Part shown: in pieces, positions 35,001 to 42,386 of the stretch
Layout: each line of letters starts with the position of its first letter
Position numbering within the stretch: position 1 is the first letter of the stretch
From: Acrocarpospora pleiomorpha
GTDB taxonomy: Bacteria > Actinomycetota > Actinomycetes > Streptosporangiales > Streptosporangiaceae
Direction: 5' to 3'
Assembly: GCF_009687885.1 (NCBI RefSeq)
Contig: NZ_BLAF01000059.1
Coordinates: 1-64,000, forward strand
DNA length: 64,000 nucleotides
Notes under the pieces: model-generated
The model's database searches: none
What the model was told of the DNA's origin: nothing
The model's input: the letters and a program-made list of their open reading frames with translations, nothing else
Made by a program: the position numbers and the translations under genes

Positions 35001-35639
35001 ACCGACCTGGCCGAGGTGTACGCGGTCTGGGGCGGATTCGCCTACGGCCGCGGCGTCGACGGCATCGCGGCCCGCGAGGACATGGAATCGGCCTACCGGC
35101 GGATCAACGTCGCCGCCAAGAACGTCGACACCCGGGAACACGACATCGCGGACTCCGACGACTATTTCCAGTACCACGGCGGCATGATCGCCACCGTCCG
35201 CGCCCTCACCGGCAAAGCCCCCGCCGCGTACATCGGCGACAGCACGCGCCCCGACGCCGTGCGCACCCGGAGCCTCTCCGAGGAGACCAGCAGGATCTTC
35301 CGCGCCCGGGTCGTCAACCCCCGCTGGCTGGCCGCGATGCGCAGGCACGGCTACAAGGGCGCGTTCGAACTGGCCGCCACCGTCGACTACCTGTTCGGCT
35401 ACGACGCCACCACCGGCGTGGTCGCCGACTGGATGTACGACAAGCTCGCCGCCACCTACGTCCTGGACGAGGAGAACCAGCGTTTCCTCACCGAATCCAA
35501 CCCTTGGGCGCTCCACGGCATCACCGAACGCCTCCTGGAAGCGGCCGGACGCGGCATGTGGGAACACCCGGACCCTGAAATCCTCCAGCGTCTCCAGGAG
35601 GTCTACCTGAAGGCCGAAGGAGACCTCGAATCCAGTTGA
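32058..35639 (+). CDS. cobN: CobN, cobaltochelatase large subunit
   Basis: Large chelatase subunit of 1193 residues that binds hydrogenobyrinate a,c-diamide and inserts cobalt, driven by the ChlID-like subunit. Family motifs include HVGKHGNLEWLPGKS, SCGPDAALGDLPLIYPFLVNDPGEG, NVLPTGRNFYSVDP and VDVTVRISGFFRDAFPH. The N-terminal part (ILLLSTSDTDLLSARA) is typical. GTG at 32058 has GAGGGAGGG 8 nt upstream. It is alone behind its own B12 riboswitch, separated from the other B12 genes by the catabolic island. Confidence 0.96.
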   Translation: MILLLSTSDTDLLSARASGAGYRLANPARLRPDDLPDLLDGADLVVVRLLGGRRAWEEGLDLLLAGPVPVLVLGGEQAPDAELMELSTVPGGVCAEAHAYLAHGGPANLAELHHFLSDTVLLTGHGFEPPTPLPTWGILSRPDHHAESSAGPRPVVGVLYYRAHHVAGNTAFVEALCDAVEAAGGRALPVYCASLRTAEPGLFAALRRVDALVVTVLAAGGTRPATASAGGDDEAWDVGALAELDIPIIQGLCLTGDRASWEAGDDGLSPLDAATQVAIPEFDGRLITVPFSFKEIDADGLTVYVADTERAARVAGIAVRHGLLRHVPAADRRIAIMLSAYPTKHSRIGNAVGLDTPASVVRLLDAMAASGYELGEDLPRHEGDALIHALIAAGGQDPDWLTEEQLAGNPVRIPAERYIEWYRTLPGDLREGMERHWGPPPGELYVQDGDIVLAALRSGNVVVMVQPPRGFGENPIAIYHDPDLPPSHHYLAAYRWLSDTFQAHAVVHVGKHGNLEWLPGKSAGLSASCGPDAALGDLPLIYPFLVNDPGEGTQAKRRAHATLVDHLVPPMARADTYGDLARLEQLLDEHASIAAMDPAKLPAIRAQIWTLIQAARLDHDLGLDDRPHDAEFDDFLLHVDGWLCEVKDVQIRDGLHVLGVAPEGEARVDLVLAMLRARQMWAGSEALPGLREALGLSETGDATRIGVDEAEATARALVSAMEARAWTPDAAPEVVREILGLTDSAIPADHGLVERVLRFAAVEVVPRLARTTDEIDNVLHALNGGYVPAGPSGSPLRGLVNVLPTGRNFYSVDPKAVPSRLAWETGQAMAESLVERYRADTGEWPRSVGLSIWGTSAMRTAGDDIAEVLALLGVRPVWDDASRRVTGLEAIAAGELGRPRVDVTVRISGFFRDAFPHVVAMLDDAVKLVAKLDEPGNFVREHVLADAARGERATLRIFGSAPGAYGAGLLPLIDSRNWRDDTDLAEVYAVWGGFAYGRGVDGIAAREDMESAYRRINVAAKNVDTREHDIADSDDYFQYHGGMIATVRALTGKAPAAYIGDSTRPDAVRTRSLSEETSRIFRARVVNPRWLAAMRRHGYKGAFELAATVDYLFGYDATTGVVADWMYDKLAATYVLDEENQRFLTESNPWALHGITERLLEAAGRGMWEHPDPEILQRLQEVYLKAEGDLESS

Positions 35640-35659
35640 GCGATGTGAGGACCGGCGTC

Positions 35660-36715
35660 CTAGCCCTCAGGGGCCAGCGCTTCGATCTTCGGCGCCGGGA
35701 ACTTCACGTTGACCGGCTTGTCGTCCGCGGACGAAGCGAACAGGAAGAGCTTCTTCTCGGGTATCTGCACCCCCGCTTTGCTCATGGACTTGGCCGGGAG
35801 CGCCGTCCATTCCGTGCCGTCCCTGCTGAACTCCACCTTGCGCATCTTCCGGTTCCTGATGGTCATGCTCAGGTGAACCGTCTCCTCGAAGTACGGCCGC
35901 GCGTCGGCGAAGGGGAAAAGCTGCCCGGGCACGTCGCCGGACACGCCGCCAACCTGCTGCCCGCCCGAATCGACGCGCTTGCTGATGCCCACGTAATGGC
36001 CGGTCGGCGCGGCCAGCACCATTCCCGCGTGCCGTGCGGCGGGAATGGCCGATTCCGCGTACGAGACGGTCATCCGCGTGGTCACCTGGCAGTGGTCCGG
36101 CACGTTGAACACGAGCTTCGGGAAGTTCGCCGCTGACATCGGGCTCGCGATCACCGTCAGACCTTCGGTCCTCTTCTTTTTCAGCGGCACGGGCGCGGGC
36201 TCCGCCAGCGACGCGGTGGCGGGATCGAATATCTGGGGCGGTGTGATCTCGCCGCGGGAGAGCCGCACGGCATGGGCCATCGCCGCGTTGATGAGTTTCG
36301 TGTACACCGAGACCGCCCCGGTGAGCACGTCGCTGGGCGGCATCTCGTCGAAGAAGTCCGGATTCTGCAGCGCGAACTCCAGATCGTTGCGGGCCTGCAG
36401 GTAATGCAGTTTCTTCTCCCGGGTGTCGGCCAGGGCCAGCAGGCAGTCGTCGCGCTCCTCGGGAGTGGGCAGCGGCAGCGGGATCGTGTCATAGGTGGCG
36501 ACTTCCGTCTCGTACGCCGCCGCGCTGCTCCTGGCGATCTCCGGGAACTCCTTGAACCGCCTGATCACGTCGTCGATGCTGACGGCGGGCGAGATCTGCG
36601 CGCCCGCGCCGGCATTCTGGTACATGGACGCGGTGAACTCCGATCGTGTGCTCGAATTGCTTTGCGCCGTTTCGAACGAGGCTTTGAAGCTGCCGGAGGC
36701 GATCAGGCCGTTCAT
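35660..36715 (-). CDS. Unrecognised protein, possible 5'-truncated MACPF-like remnant
   Basis: A 351-residue open frame. The start is Ser/Thr-rich and aromatic-alternating (ASGSFKASFETAQSNSSTRS), then a helical part (REKKLHYLQARNDLEFALQNPDFF) and a C-terminal beta-rich half. The frame stays open 43 codons upstream of ATG 36715 and reads GGEFYAIIRITSTSAS, which looks coding, but has no ATG/GTG/TTG before a TAG at 36845-36847 and a TGA at 36881-36883. GGEFYAIIRI loosely recalls the GG-strand of MACPF pore-formers. Probably the 3' part of a broken gene; function unknown. Confidence 0.45.
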   Translation of the reverse strand: MNGLIASGSFKASFETAQSNSSTRSEFTASMYQNAGAGAQISPAVSIDDVIRRFKEFPEIARSSAAAYETEVATYDTIPLPLPTPEERDDCLLALADTREKKLHYLQARNDLEFALQNPDFFDEMPPSDVLTGAVSVYTKLINAAMAHAVRLSRGEITPPQIFDPATASLAEPAPVPLKKKRTEGLTVIASPMSAANFPKLVFNVPDHCQVTTRMTVSYAESAIPAARHAGMVLAAPTGHYVGISKRVDSGGQQVGGVSGDVPGQLFPFADARPYFEETVHLSMTIRNRKMRKVEFSRDGTEWTALPAKSMSKAGVQIPEKKLFLFASSADDKPVNVKFPAPKIEALAPEG

Positions 36716-37017
36716 CTCCGCCTGCAGGCTCGCGCCCAGTTCGGACTGGGTGCTTGCGGACGTGGACGTGATCCGGATGATCGCGTAAAATTCGCCACCC
36801 GTCTGAAGTGCGGCGACAATTCGGAGAACCGGGTCTGGCGGAGCCTAAAACGAGTCGTGACCGTATCTTGCCGGTGCGGATCAAGCTTTCCATTGAGCGG
36901 GACCGGAAATCTTAGTTTTCTTGGCCGGCCGTTCAGAGCCGACGCTGACCCGCGCCGCGCTCGGCGGAATCGGGCTGACGGAGAAGTCCGCGGTCGCGAT
37001 CGAGGCGCTTGCCGAAT
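36716..37017 (-). other. Stretch with interrupted coding signal
   Basis: It holds the start-less upstream extension described for the preceding gene (36716-36844), then two in-frame stops and an open piece reading VSVGSERPAKKTKISG that runs into the 3' end of the kinase gene. It looks like the eroded 5' part of a gene. Confidence 0.4.
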
Positions 37018-37926
37018 CTACAATGTAAAGGCGCCGGGCGGGAGGTTCTCGCTGGACGGGAGGGTCTGGGGGCGGCGGCCAGGAGCGGCGGCGGAGATGC
37101 CCTCGCGGCGGAGGAGGTCGGCCAGCAGGAGGGCGACCGCCTCGCCGGTCAGGCGGCGGGCGGCCTCGCGCCGCAGCAGGCCCTCGATGACCGGCCACAG
37201 GGCTCCGGCGTTCGACGGCGGATCGGGCTCGTGGGTCAGCGCCATCCCGAGCATGGACAGCGGCCCGTCCCCGGGATAGGGCGGCCGCCCCTCCACCGCC
37301 GCGTACATGGTCGCCCCCAGCGACCACAGATCCGACGCGTGCGTGGCGGCCTCGCCGCGCATGCGCTCGGGAGCGAGATAGGCGGCCGACCGGGTGAGCG
37401 GAATGGTCTGGGAGGCCGTGCTGTCCTCCTCCATCGCCGCGATGCCGAAATCGGTGAGCACCACCCGATCCCCGGTGAGCAGGATGTTCTCCGGCTTGAT
37501 GTCACCGTGCACGACCCCGCACAGATGCGCGTGCCGGATCCCCGCCAGAAGCTGGAACCCCAGCCAGGCCGACCAGCGGACCGGGATGCGGCCGATGTGC
37601 CCGATCGTCTCCTTGAGGGTCAGCCCCTCCAGGAACTCGGTCACGATCCAGAGCCGCCCGTTCTCCTCGAACAGATCGTGCACGGTGATGATCCCGGGAT
37701 GGCTCAGCCGCGCTGCCGACCGCGCCTCCTTGAGGGCGCGCCGCCGGGTGTCCTCCAGGTCGGGCATGTCCATCCGGTACGGCGGCTGCACCTCCTTGAT
37801 CGCCACGTCCCGGGTCAGCCGCAGGTCATGAGCCTGCCACATGATGCCCGTGCCATCACGACGAATCGGCGACGCAAGCCGATAACGCTCAAGGAGCAGT
37901 CGTGCGCGATCCGTTCCCATATCCAC
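37018..37926 (-). CDS. Soluble serine/threonine protein kinase
   Basis: PknB-type kinase domain of 302 residues with no membrane helix or sensor domain. Visible: VAIKEV (Lys of VAIK), WIVTEFLEGLTL hinge, HGDIKPENILL catalytic loop, TDFGIA, APERMRG and SDLWSLGATMYA. The catalytic loop has Gly in place of Arg (HGD, a non-RD kinase). The Gly loop is reduced (SPIRRDGTGIMW). GTG 37926 or ATG 37920 start. The protein ends right after the kinase fold; the stop lies in a 21-bp motif that recurs near 52.5 kb. Confidence 0.87.
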   Translation of the reverse strand: MDMGTDRARLLLERYRLASPIRRDGTGIMWQAHDLRLTRDVAIKEVQPPYRMDMPDLEDTRRRALKEARSAARLSHPGIITVHDLFEENGRLWIVTEFLEGLTLKETIGHIGRIPVRWSAWLGFQLLAGIRHAHLCGVVHGDIKPENILLTGDRVVLTDFGIAAMEEDSTASQTIPLTRSAAYLAPERMRGEAATHASDLWSLGATMYAAVEGRPPYPGDGPLSMLGMALTHEPDPPSNAGALWPVIEGLLRREAARRLTGEAVALLLADLLRREGISAAAPGRRPQTLPSSENLPPGAFTL

Positions 37927-38032
37927 CCGTCTGCTCCGAGCCCTGCATTTCCCGCGTTCCGAGTTCCATATTGTGCTCTGTCACGGTTCCGGAGTGCGGC
38001 GTCACTCCCCGTACGGGAGATAACGATCCTAT

Positions 38033-38437
38033 CTACACCAGGCCGATTCCAAGGATCATCGTCCCGGCGCCCAGTCCGACCCCGCCGAGCACGGTAAGCC
38101 ATATCAGTTTGTTCGGCTTCGTATCAGACGGCCGTACGACCGACAGGAAGAAGCCGAGCGGCATCAGGATGGGGGCGGCGACGATCAGCACCCGGGCCAG
38201 GGAGCGCATGCCGTCCGAGAGATCTGCATGATCCAGGTATAGCAGGGCGACCAGTGCGAAGAGCACCAAAACGCCCGCATGGGCGTGTCCGGCTCGCCAG
38301 AGGCCGCGTCTGACCGGGTTGTCGAGGTAGCCGGGGATGCGCCCGAGGATGTGGCCCAGCAGGGAGAGCCCGCCGATGCCGACGCCGGAGACGGTGATGA
38401 GCAGCACTCCGGCCGTGGAGAGCGAGGAGGGGGACAT
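38033..38437 (-). CDS. Small four-helix membrane protein
   Basis: A 134-residue protein with four hydrophobic segments: VLLITVSGVGIGGLSLLGHIL, HAGVLVLFALVALLYLD, VLIVAAPILMPLGFFLSVV and LIWLTVLGGVGLGAGTMIL. A His pair (AGHAHAG) enters helix 2. I do not recognise a function. ATG 38437 is chosen because the longer frame runs through an operator-like palindrome 30 bp upstream. Confidence 0.7.
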   Translation of the reverse strand: MSPSSLSTAGVLLITVSGVGIGGLSLLGHILGRIPGYLDNPVRRGLWRAGHAHAGVLVLFALVALLYLDHADLSDGMRSLARVLIVAAPILMPLGFFLSVVRPSDTKPNKLIWLTVLGGVGLGAGTMILGIGLV

Positions 38438-38466
38438 GCGCGGATCCGTTTCATTGGGAAGCTGTG

Positions 38467-38497
38467 CTATCCAATAATTGGATAGTTTCGCTATCCA
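38467..38497. promoter_or_regulatory. Palindromic operator plus extra half-site
   Basis: CTATCCAAT-A-ATTGGATAG at 38467-38485 is a perfect inverted repeat with 9-bp arms. A third half-site CTATCCA follows at 38491. It is upstream of the small membrane protein and resembles MarR-type operators. No MarR gene is in the window. Confidence 0.6.
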
Positions 38498-38646
38498 GTC
38501 AAGGGTATTTGCCTTTACGCCGCTCAACGGGTTATCTGTCGGGACTCCTTCAGCCGAGCCAAAGATCACACGACGATTCAGGCGAGTTGTCGGTCGGTTC
38601 GGGGAAGATATGAAGCAGAGACGTCCCCCGAGCGGAGGTATCACCG

Positions 38647-38856
38647 ATGGCCAGCAAGGACACCGGCGGTCAGAAGCAGACCGGCCGCCAAGAGAGCGAG
38701 ACCCACGACGTCGAGGCGCAGGACGCCACCGATGTCCAGGAACGGCATGAGAAGCTCACCGACGACGTGGACGCGATCCTCGACGAGATCGACGAGGTGC
38801 TCGAGGAGAACGCCGAGGAATTCGTGCGCAGCTACGTGCAGAAGGGCGGCGAGTAA
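38647..38856 (+). CDS. pup: Pup, prokaryotic ubiquitin-like protein
   Basis: A 69-residue acidic, largely disordered protein. The C-terminal half (DDVDAILDEIDEVLEENAEEFV) is the helix that binds the Mpa/ARC coiled coil, and the end is SYVQKGGE. PafA attaches the C-terminal Glu side chain to substrate lysines. The end is Glu, not Gln, so no deamidation by Dop is needed. GGAGGT lies 8 nt before the ATG. It stands alone: dop is 36 kb upstream, and an opposite-strand frame separates it from prcB. Confidence 0.96.
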   Translation: MASKDTGGQKQTGRQESETHDVEAQDATDVQERHEKLTDDVDAILDEIDEVLEENAEEFVRSYVQKGGE

Positions 38857-38934
38857 GGGGGGATTCCCCGTCCAGTGTGACCGAAGTCGAGCGTATTTCG
38901 CCGGGCCGTGCGGGCCCGCGAACCGGCCCGGTAG

Positions 38935-38970
38935 CCGGCGGTGACGCGGCTCAGCGTGCATCACCGCCGG
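38935..38970. terminator. Hairpin after pup
   Basis: CCGGCGGTGA (38935-38944) pairs with TCACCGCCGG (38961-38970). It lies about 80 nt past the pup stop and before the 3' end of a convergent frame; no T-run. Confidence 0.5.
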
Positions 38971-39025
38971 TCGCCGGCGACGTCCGGGGACTCTCTGCGT
39001 GAACCGCGGCGTTCCTGTCCCAGTT

Positions 39026-39715
39026 CTACTGAGATGGGGCGCCGCGTCGTTCGCTCCGGGGCATGACGAGCAGGTCGTGGCGGTATTCCCGAGCCAGCCG
39101 GGCGAACACCGATTTATCACCCGGGCATGGCATCACCGCGAAACGCGACGCCTTATCCCGGATGACCGCCAGGCGAGCGCCCTGGCCTCCCTCCAGAAGG
39201 CCCGCTTCCAGGCGGGCGAACGGCTCACCCGCGCGGAGTTCCACGCGCGCGGTCAGCCCGCCCCCGATGATCTCCGTCGCCGAGACGAGCGTGCCGCGCA
39301 CGACGTCGTCGACCTCGACCGGGCCGGGCACGCCGCATCCGATCCCGTGGATCTCCCTGCCGTCCGGAGCCCGCAGCGAAATCGTCCCGTCGGGGGCCGC
39401 CTCGACCCGGAGCAGGCCGTTGTCGAGAACTCCCGGGACGGGCAGGCCGCCGCCACGGCCGGAGCCGGGAGACAAAGCGGGCGCGGCGGACGCGATTAGG
39501 ACGATCCTCCCCGACGCGGGGACCGTGACCCGGGCGGCCACGGTCACGACAGGCTCCACGACCACGCCGCCGACGAGCGTCGGACCGTGCTCCAGCCACT
39601 GAACCGGCACCCAGGCCCCCGCACGCGTGCGCAGATGCGGACGGCTCTCCGGCAGATCGGTGAAGATCAACCCCGTCCGCTCGTACGCCGAGGGGTTCGC
39701 CACCTCGATCTCCAA
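39026..39715 (-). CDS. Beta-rich protein resembling GH38 mannosidase C-terminal part
   Basis: About 229 residues, from a TTG at 39715 with GGAGG 5 nt upstream; the open frame extends to 39877. The text IEVANPSAYERTGLIFTDLP, VPVQWLE, VLDNGLLRVEAAPDGTISLR and LTARVELRAGEPFARLE is like the C-terminal beta domain of alpha-mannosidases of family GH38, without any catalytic domain. It is probably a gene remnant or a stand-alone beta protein. It lies on the opposite strand between pup and prcB, two genes that normally adjoin. Confidence 0.4.
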   Translation of the reverse strand: MEIEVANPSAYERTGLIFTDLPESRPHLRTRAGAWVPVQWLEHGPTLVGGVVVEPVVTVAARVTVPASGRIVLIASAAPALSPGSGRGGGLPVPGVLDNGLLRVEAAPDGTISLRAPDGREIHGIGCGVPGPVEVDDVVRGTLVSATEIIGGGLTARVELRAGEPFARLEAGLLEGGQGARLAVIRDKASRFAVMPCPGDKSVFARLAREYRHDLLVMPRSERRGAPSQ

Positions 39716-39890
39716 GTCACCCTCCGATGGCAGGTCTTCACGAAGGATCGGTATACCCCGGGCGCAAGTCGTACAAAGATATGCCCGGGATCTTGAAAGC
39801 GGTTCGCGCTCAGCTGATCGGGAAGAGTGCAAGCAGTGCGCCGAGGTGAGTAGGGTCGGCCTAAACAGACGACACATTGGAGGGAGTCGC

Positions 39891-40730
39891 GTGGCATCTC
39901 AGCAGCAGGCCTGGATGAACAACCTCTTCACGAATACGGGTTCTTCGTCGTTCACCGAGTTCTTGGGCATGCACGCGTCGGATCTGCTGCCGTTCCGGTC
40001 CGAGACGCTGGCCGTCCCGGTCGGCGACCAGATCCCGCACGCGACCACGATCATCGCGGTGACCTGCGCGGGCGGCGTGGTGATGGCCGGCGACCGGCGT
40101 GCCACCTCCGGCAACATGATCCTGCAGCGGGATATAGAGAAGGTCTTCCGCACCGACGACTACTCCTGCCTCGGCATCGCCGGAACCGCCAGCACCGGCA
40201 TCGAGATGGCCCGGCTCTACCAGGTCGAACTCGAACACTACGAGAAGCTGGAGGGCCGCTCGCTCTCCACCGACGGCAAGGCCAACCGGCTCGCCGCCAT
40301 GATCAAGGGCAACCTGCCGATGGCCATGCAGGGCCTCGCGGTGGTCCCGATCTTCGCGGCGTACGATCCGAACCTGGACGCCGGGCGGATCTTCGGTTAC
40401 GACGTGGGCGGCGGGCCCTACGAGCAGCAGCAGTACCATGCCATCGGATCCGGTTCGATCTTCGCCAAGGGGTCGCTGAAGAAGCTCTACCGGGAGAACG
40501 CCTCGCCCGAGGACGCGGTGCTGACCTGCGTGCAAGCCCTGTACGACGCGGCCGACGACGACTCGGCGACCGGCGGGCCCGACGTGACCCGTAAGATCTG
40601 GCCGGTGGCCGCGGTGATCACGGCGGACGGCTACCGGCGCCTCGGCGACGACGAGGTCGCGGGCTACGTGCACGCGATGCTGGAAGCCCGGATGGCCAAC
40701 CCCGACGGCCCCACCGCCCCGCTGCGCTAG
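39891..40730 (+). CDS. prcB: PrcB, proteasome beta subunit
   Basis: Catalytic 20S subunit of 279 residues. The propeptide (residues 1-51) ends at PHA, and the mature N-terminal nucleophile is Thr52 in TTIIAVTCAGGVVMAGDRRATSG. Lys and Asp of the active site lie in GDRR and RDIEKVF. It forms the 28-mer with PrcA. GTG 39891 has GGAGGGA 5 nt upstream; the longer frame overlaps the opposite-strand gene. prcA follows after 16 nt. Confidence 0.96.
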   Translation: MASQQQAWMNNLFTNTGSSSFTEFLGMHASDLLPFRSETLAVPVGDQIPHATTIIAVTCAGGVVMAGDRRATSGNMILQRDIEKVFRTDDYSCLGIAGTASTGIEMARLYQVELEHYEKLEGRSLSTDGKANRLAAMIKGNLPMAMQGLAVVPIFAAYDPNLDAGRIFGYDVGGGPYEQQQYHAIGSGSIFAKGSLKKLYRENASPEDAVLTCVQALYDAADDDSATGGPDVTRKIWPVAAVITADGYRRLGDDEVAGYVHAMLEARMANPDGPTAPLR

Positions 40731-40746
40731 AGAGGAACCCCACGAG

Positions 40747-41562
40747 GTGTCCATACCTTTCGGATACGCATCGCCCGAGCAGATCATGCGCGACCGGGCG
40801 GAATACGCGCGGAAGGGCATCGCCCGCGGCCGGAGCGTGGTCGTCATCCAGTACGCGGACGGCATCCTGTTCGTGGCGCCGAACCCGTCCAAGGCCCTGC
40901 ACAAGATCAGCGAGATCTACGACCGGATCGGCTTCGCCGCGGTCGGCCGCTACAACGAGTTCGAGTCGCTGCGTCTGGCGGGGATCAGGTATGCCGATAT
41001 CAACGGCTACACCTACAACCGCAACGACGTGACCGGCCGCGGCCTGGCCAACCTGTACGCGCAGCAGCTCGGCATGATCTTCACCGACTCGATCAAGTCG
41101 CTGGAGGTGGAGATCGTGGTCGCCGAGGTGGGCGACTCCGCCGAGGGGGACCAGATCTACCGGCTGACCTTCGACGGCTCGGTCTTCGACGAGCAGGGCA
41201 TGGCGGTCATCGGCGGGCAGTCCGACGCGGTGGCCGGGCGGCTCAAGGAGCGTTACCGCCCGGGTCTGTCGCTGGCCGAGGCCCTGGACGCCGCGCTCGC
41301 CGCGCTGACCGAGCCGGGCGGCGAACGCTCCCCGATCGGGCAGCTGGAGGTCGCCGTGCTGGACCGGACCCGGGCGCAGCGCAAGTTCCTGCGCCTGGCC
41401 GGGCCGCGCCTGGAGCGCCTGCTGGCCGCCGGCCCGCCGGAGGCCCCGGAGGCACCGCCCGCCCCGGCCGAGCCCACGCTGCCGGAGAAGGGCGCCCCCG
41501 AGGTCGACACCGGGCCGCCCACCGCCCCCGACGGCGACATCGACACCGGATCCGACTCCTGA
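40747..41562 (+). CDS. prcA: PrcA, proteasome alpha subunit
   Basis: Alpha subunit of 271 residues that forms the outer gate rings. It begins MSIPFGYASPEQIMRDRAEYARKG, the gate segment and first helix, and has no catalytic Thr. Residues from about 232 are a Pro/Glu-rich tail ending GDIDTGSDS; such tails vary in actinobacteria, and the usual HbYX-independent gate is at the N-terminus. GTG start at 40747. A strong hairpin follows. Confidence 0.96.
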   Translation: MSIPFGYASPEQIMRDRAEYARKGIARGRSVVVIQYADGILFVAPNPSKALHKISEIYDRIGFAAVGRYNEFESLRLAGIRYADINGYTYNRNDVTGRGLANLYAQQLGMIFTDSIKSLEVEIVVAEVGDSAEGDQIYRLTFDGSVFDEQGMAVIGGQSDAVAGRLKERYRPGLSLAEALDAALAALTEPGGERSPIGQLEVAVLDRTRAQRKFLRLAGPRLERLLAAGPPEAPEAPPAPAEPTLPEKGAPEVDTGPPTAPDGDIDTGSDS

Positions 41563-41568
41563 ATTTCC

Positions 41569-41601
41569 CCGGATGGCCACCGAAACCCGGTGGCCATCCG
41601 G
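41569..41601 (+). terminator. Hairpin terminator after prcA
   Basis: Perfect 13-bp stem: CCGGATGGCCACC (41569-41581) and GGTGGCCATCCGG (41589-41601) around a 7-nt loop, 7 nt after the prcA stop. No long T-run. Confidence 0.7.
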
Positions 41602-41648
41602 CGTTTCCGGGCACGACCAAATGCGGATTTCGCTAGGCTTTTCCGCAT

Positions 41649-42299
41649 ATGACCACTTATTTCCGGCAGGCCGCGCTGGCTGTCGCCGTACTCTCGCTCG
41701 CCGCCTGTTCGGGCACCGAGGCCGCGGCCCCCACCGCGACGGTCACCGTCACCGCCTCCACGACGCCGCCCGCCACGGTCACGGCCACCCCGGCGGCCGC
41801 CACCCCCAGCCCGCTCGCGTCGCCGTCGCCGACGGAACCGCCAGGGAACCAGGTGTTCGAGCCCTCCGAGGAGTACGACCAGAGCGACGTCATCGGGGCC
41901 AAGCAACCGAAGATCAAGGGCGCCAAGTTCCAGTTCGACCCCGGGCACGACTTCACCAAGCGCATCAGCCCCAGCGCCGACGGCATCCTGCGCGGCCGTT
42001 TCGTCACCATGCAGGACGGGGACACCGCGGAATACGTCCCGGTCCGCTGGGACGGTGGCACCTTCGTCGGCCCGAAGGAGGGCGACGTCACCGCCTACGC
42101 CGCGCCGCTGGCCCCCGGCGTGGTCTACCTGAGCGCCACCGGCTGCACCGGCAATGACCAGACGATCAACGGCGACGGGCTCGGCACCGAGCGCTGCACC
42201 CGGGCGCGACTCGCCGAGCACGCCCGCGAAGGCCGCCTCACCGCCCTGATCACCGTCGCGAACGGCCAGGTCACCAAGGTCGTGGAGATCTACTTCTGA
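41649..42299 (+). CDS. Putative lipoprotein of unknown function
   Basis: A 216-residue protein with signal peptide and lipobox LAAC (lipid on Cys20). A Thr/Pro-rich linker (to about residue 75) follows, then a small beta-rich domain with two Cys (ATGCTGND and TERCTRARL) that could form a disulfide. It lies between prcA and pafA but has no known proteasome role. Confidence 0.75.
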   Translation: MTTYFRQAALAVAVLSLAACSGTEAAAPTATVTVTASTTPPATVTATPAAATPSPLASPSPTEPPGNQVFEPSEEYDQSDVIGAKQPKIKGAKFQFDPGHDFTKRISPSADGILRGRFVTMQDGDTAEYVPVRWDGGTFVGPKEGDVTAYAAPLAPGVVYLSATGCTGNDQTINGDGLGTERCTRARLAEHAREGRLTALITVANGQVTKVVEIYF

Positions 42300-42386
42300 C
42301 CGCCGGGGAGGCCCGCGGGAGCGCCCGGGGACAATCCACTTCATGATCCCTATGTCGTTCCGCCATTCGGGGCATAGGGTGATGTG

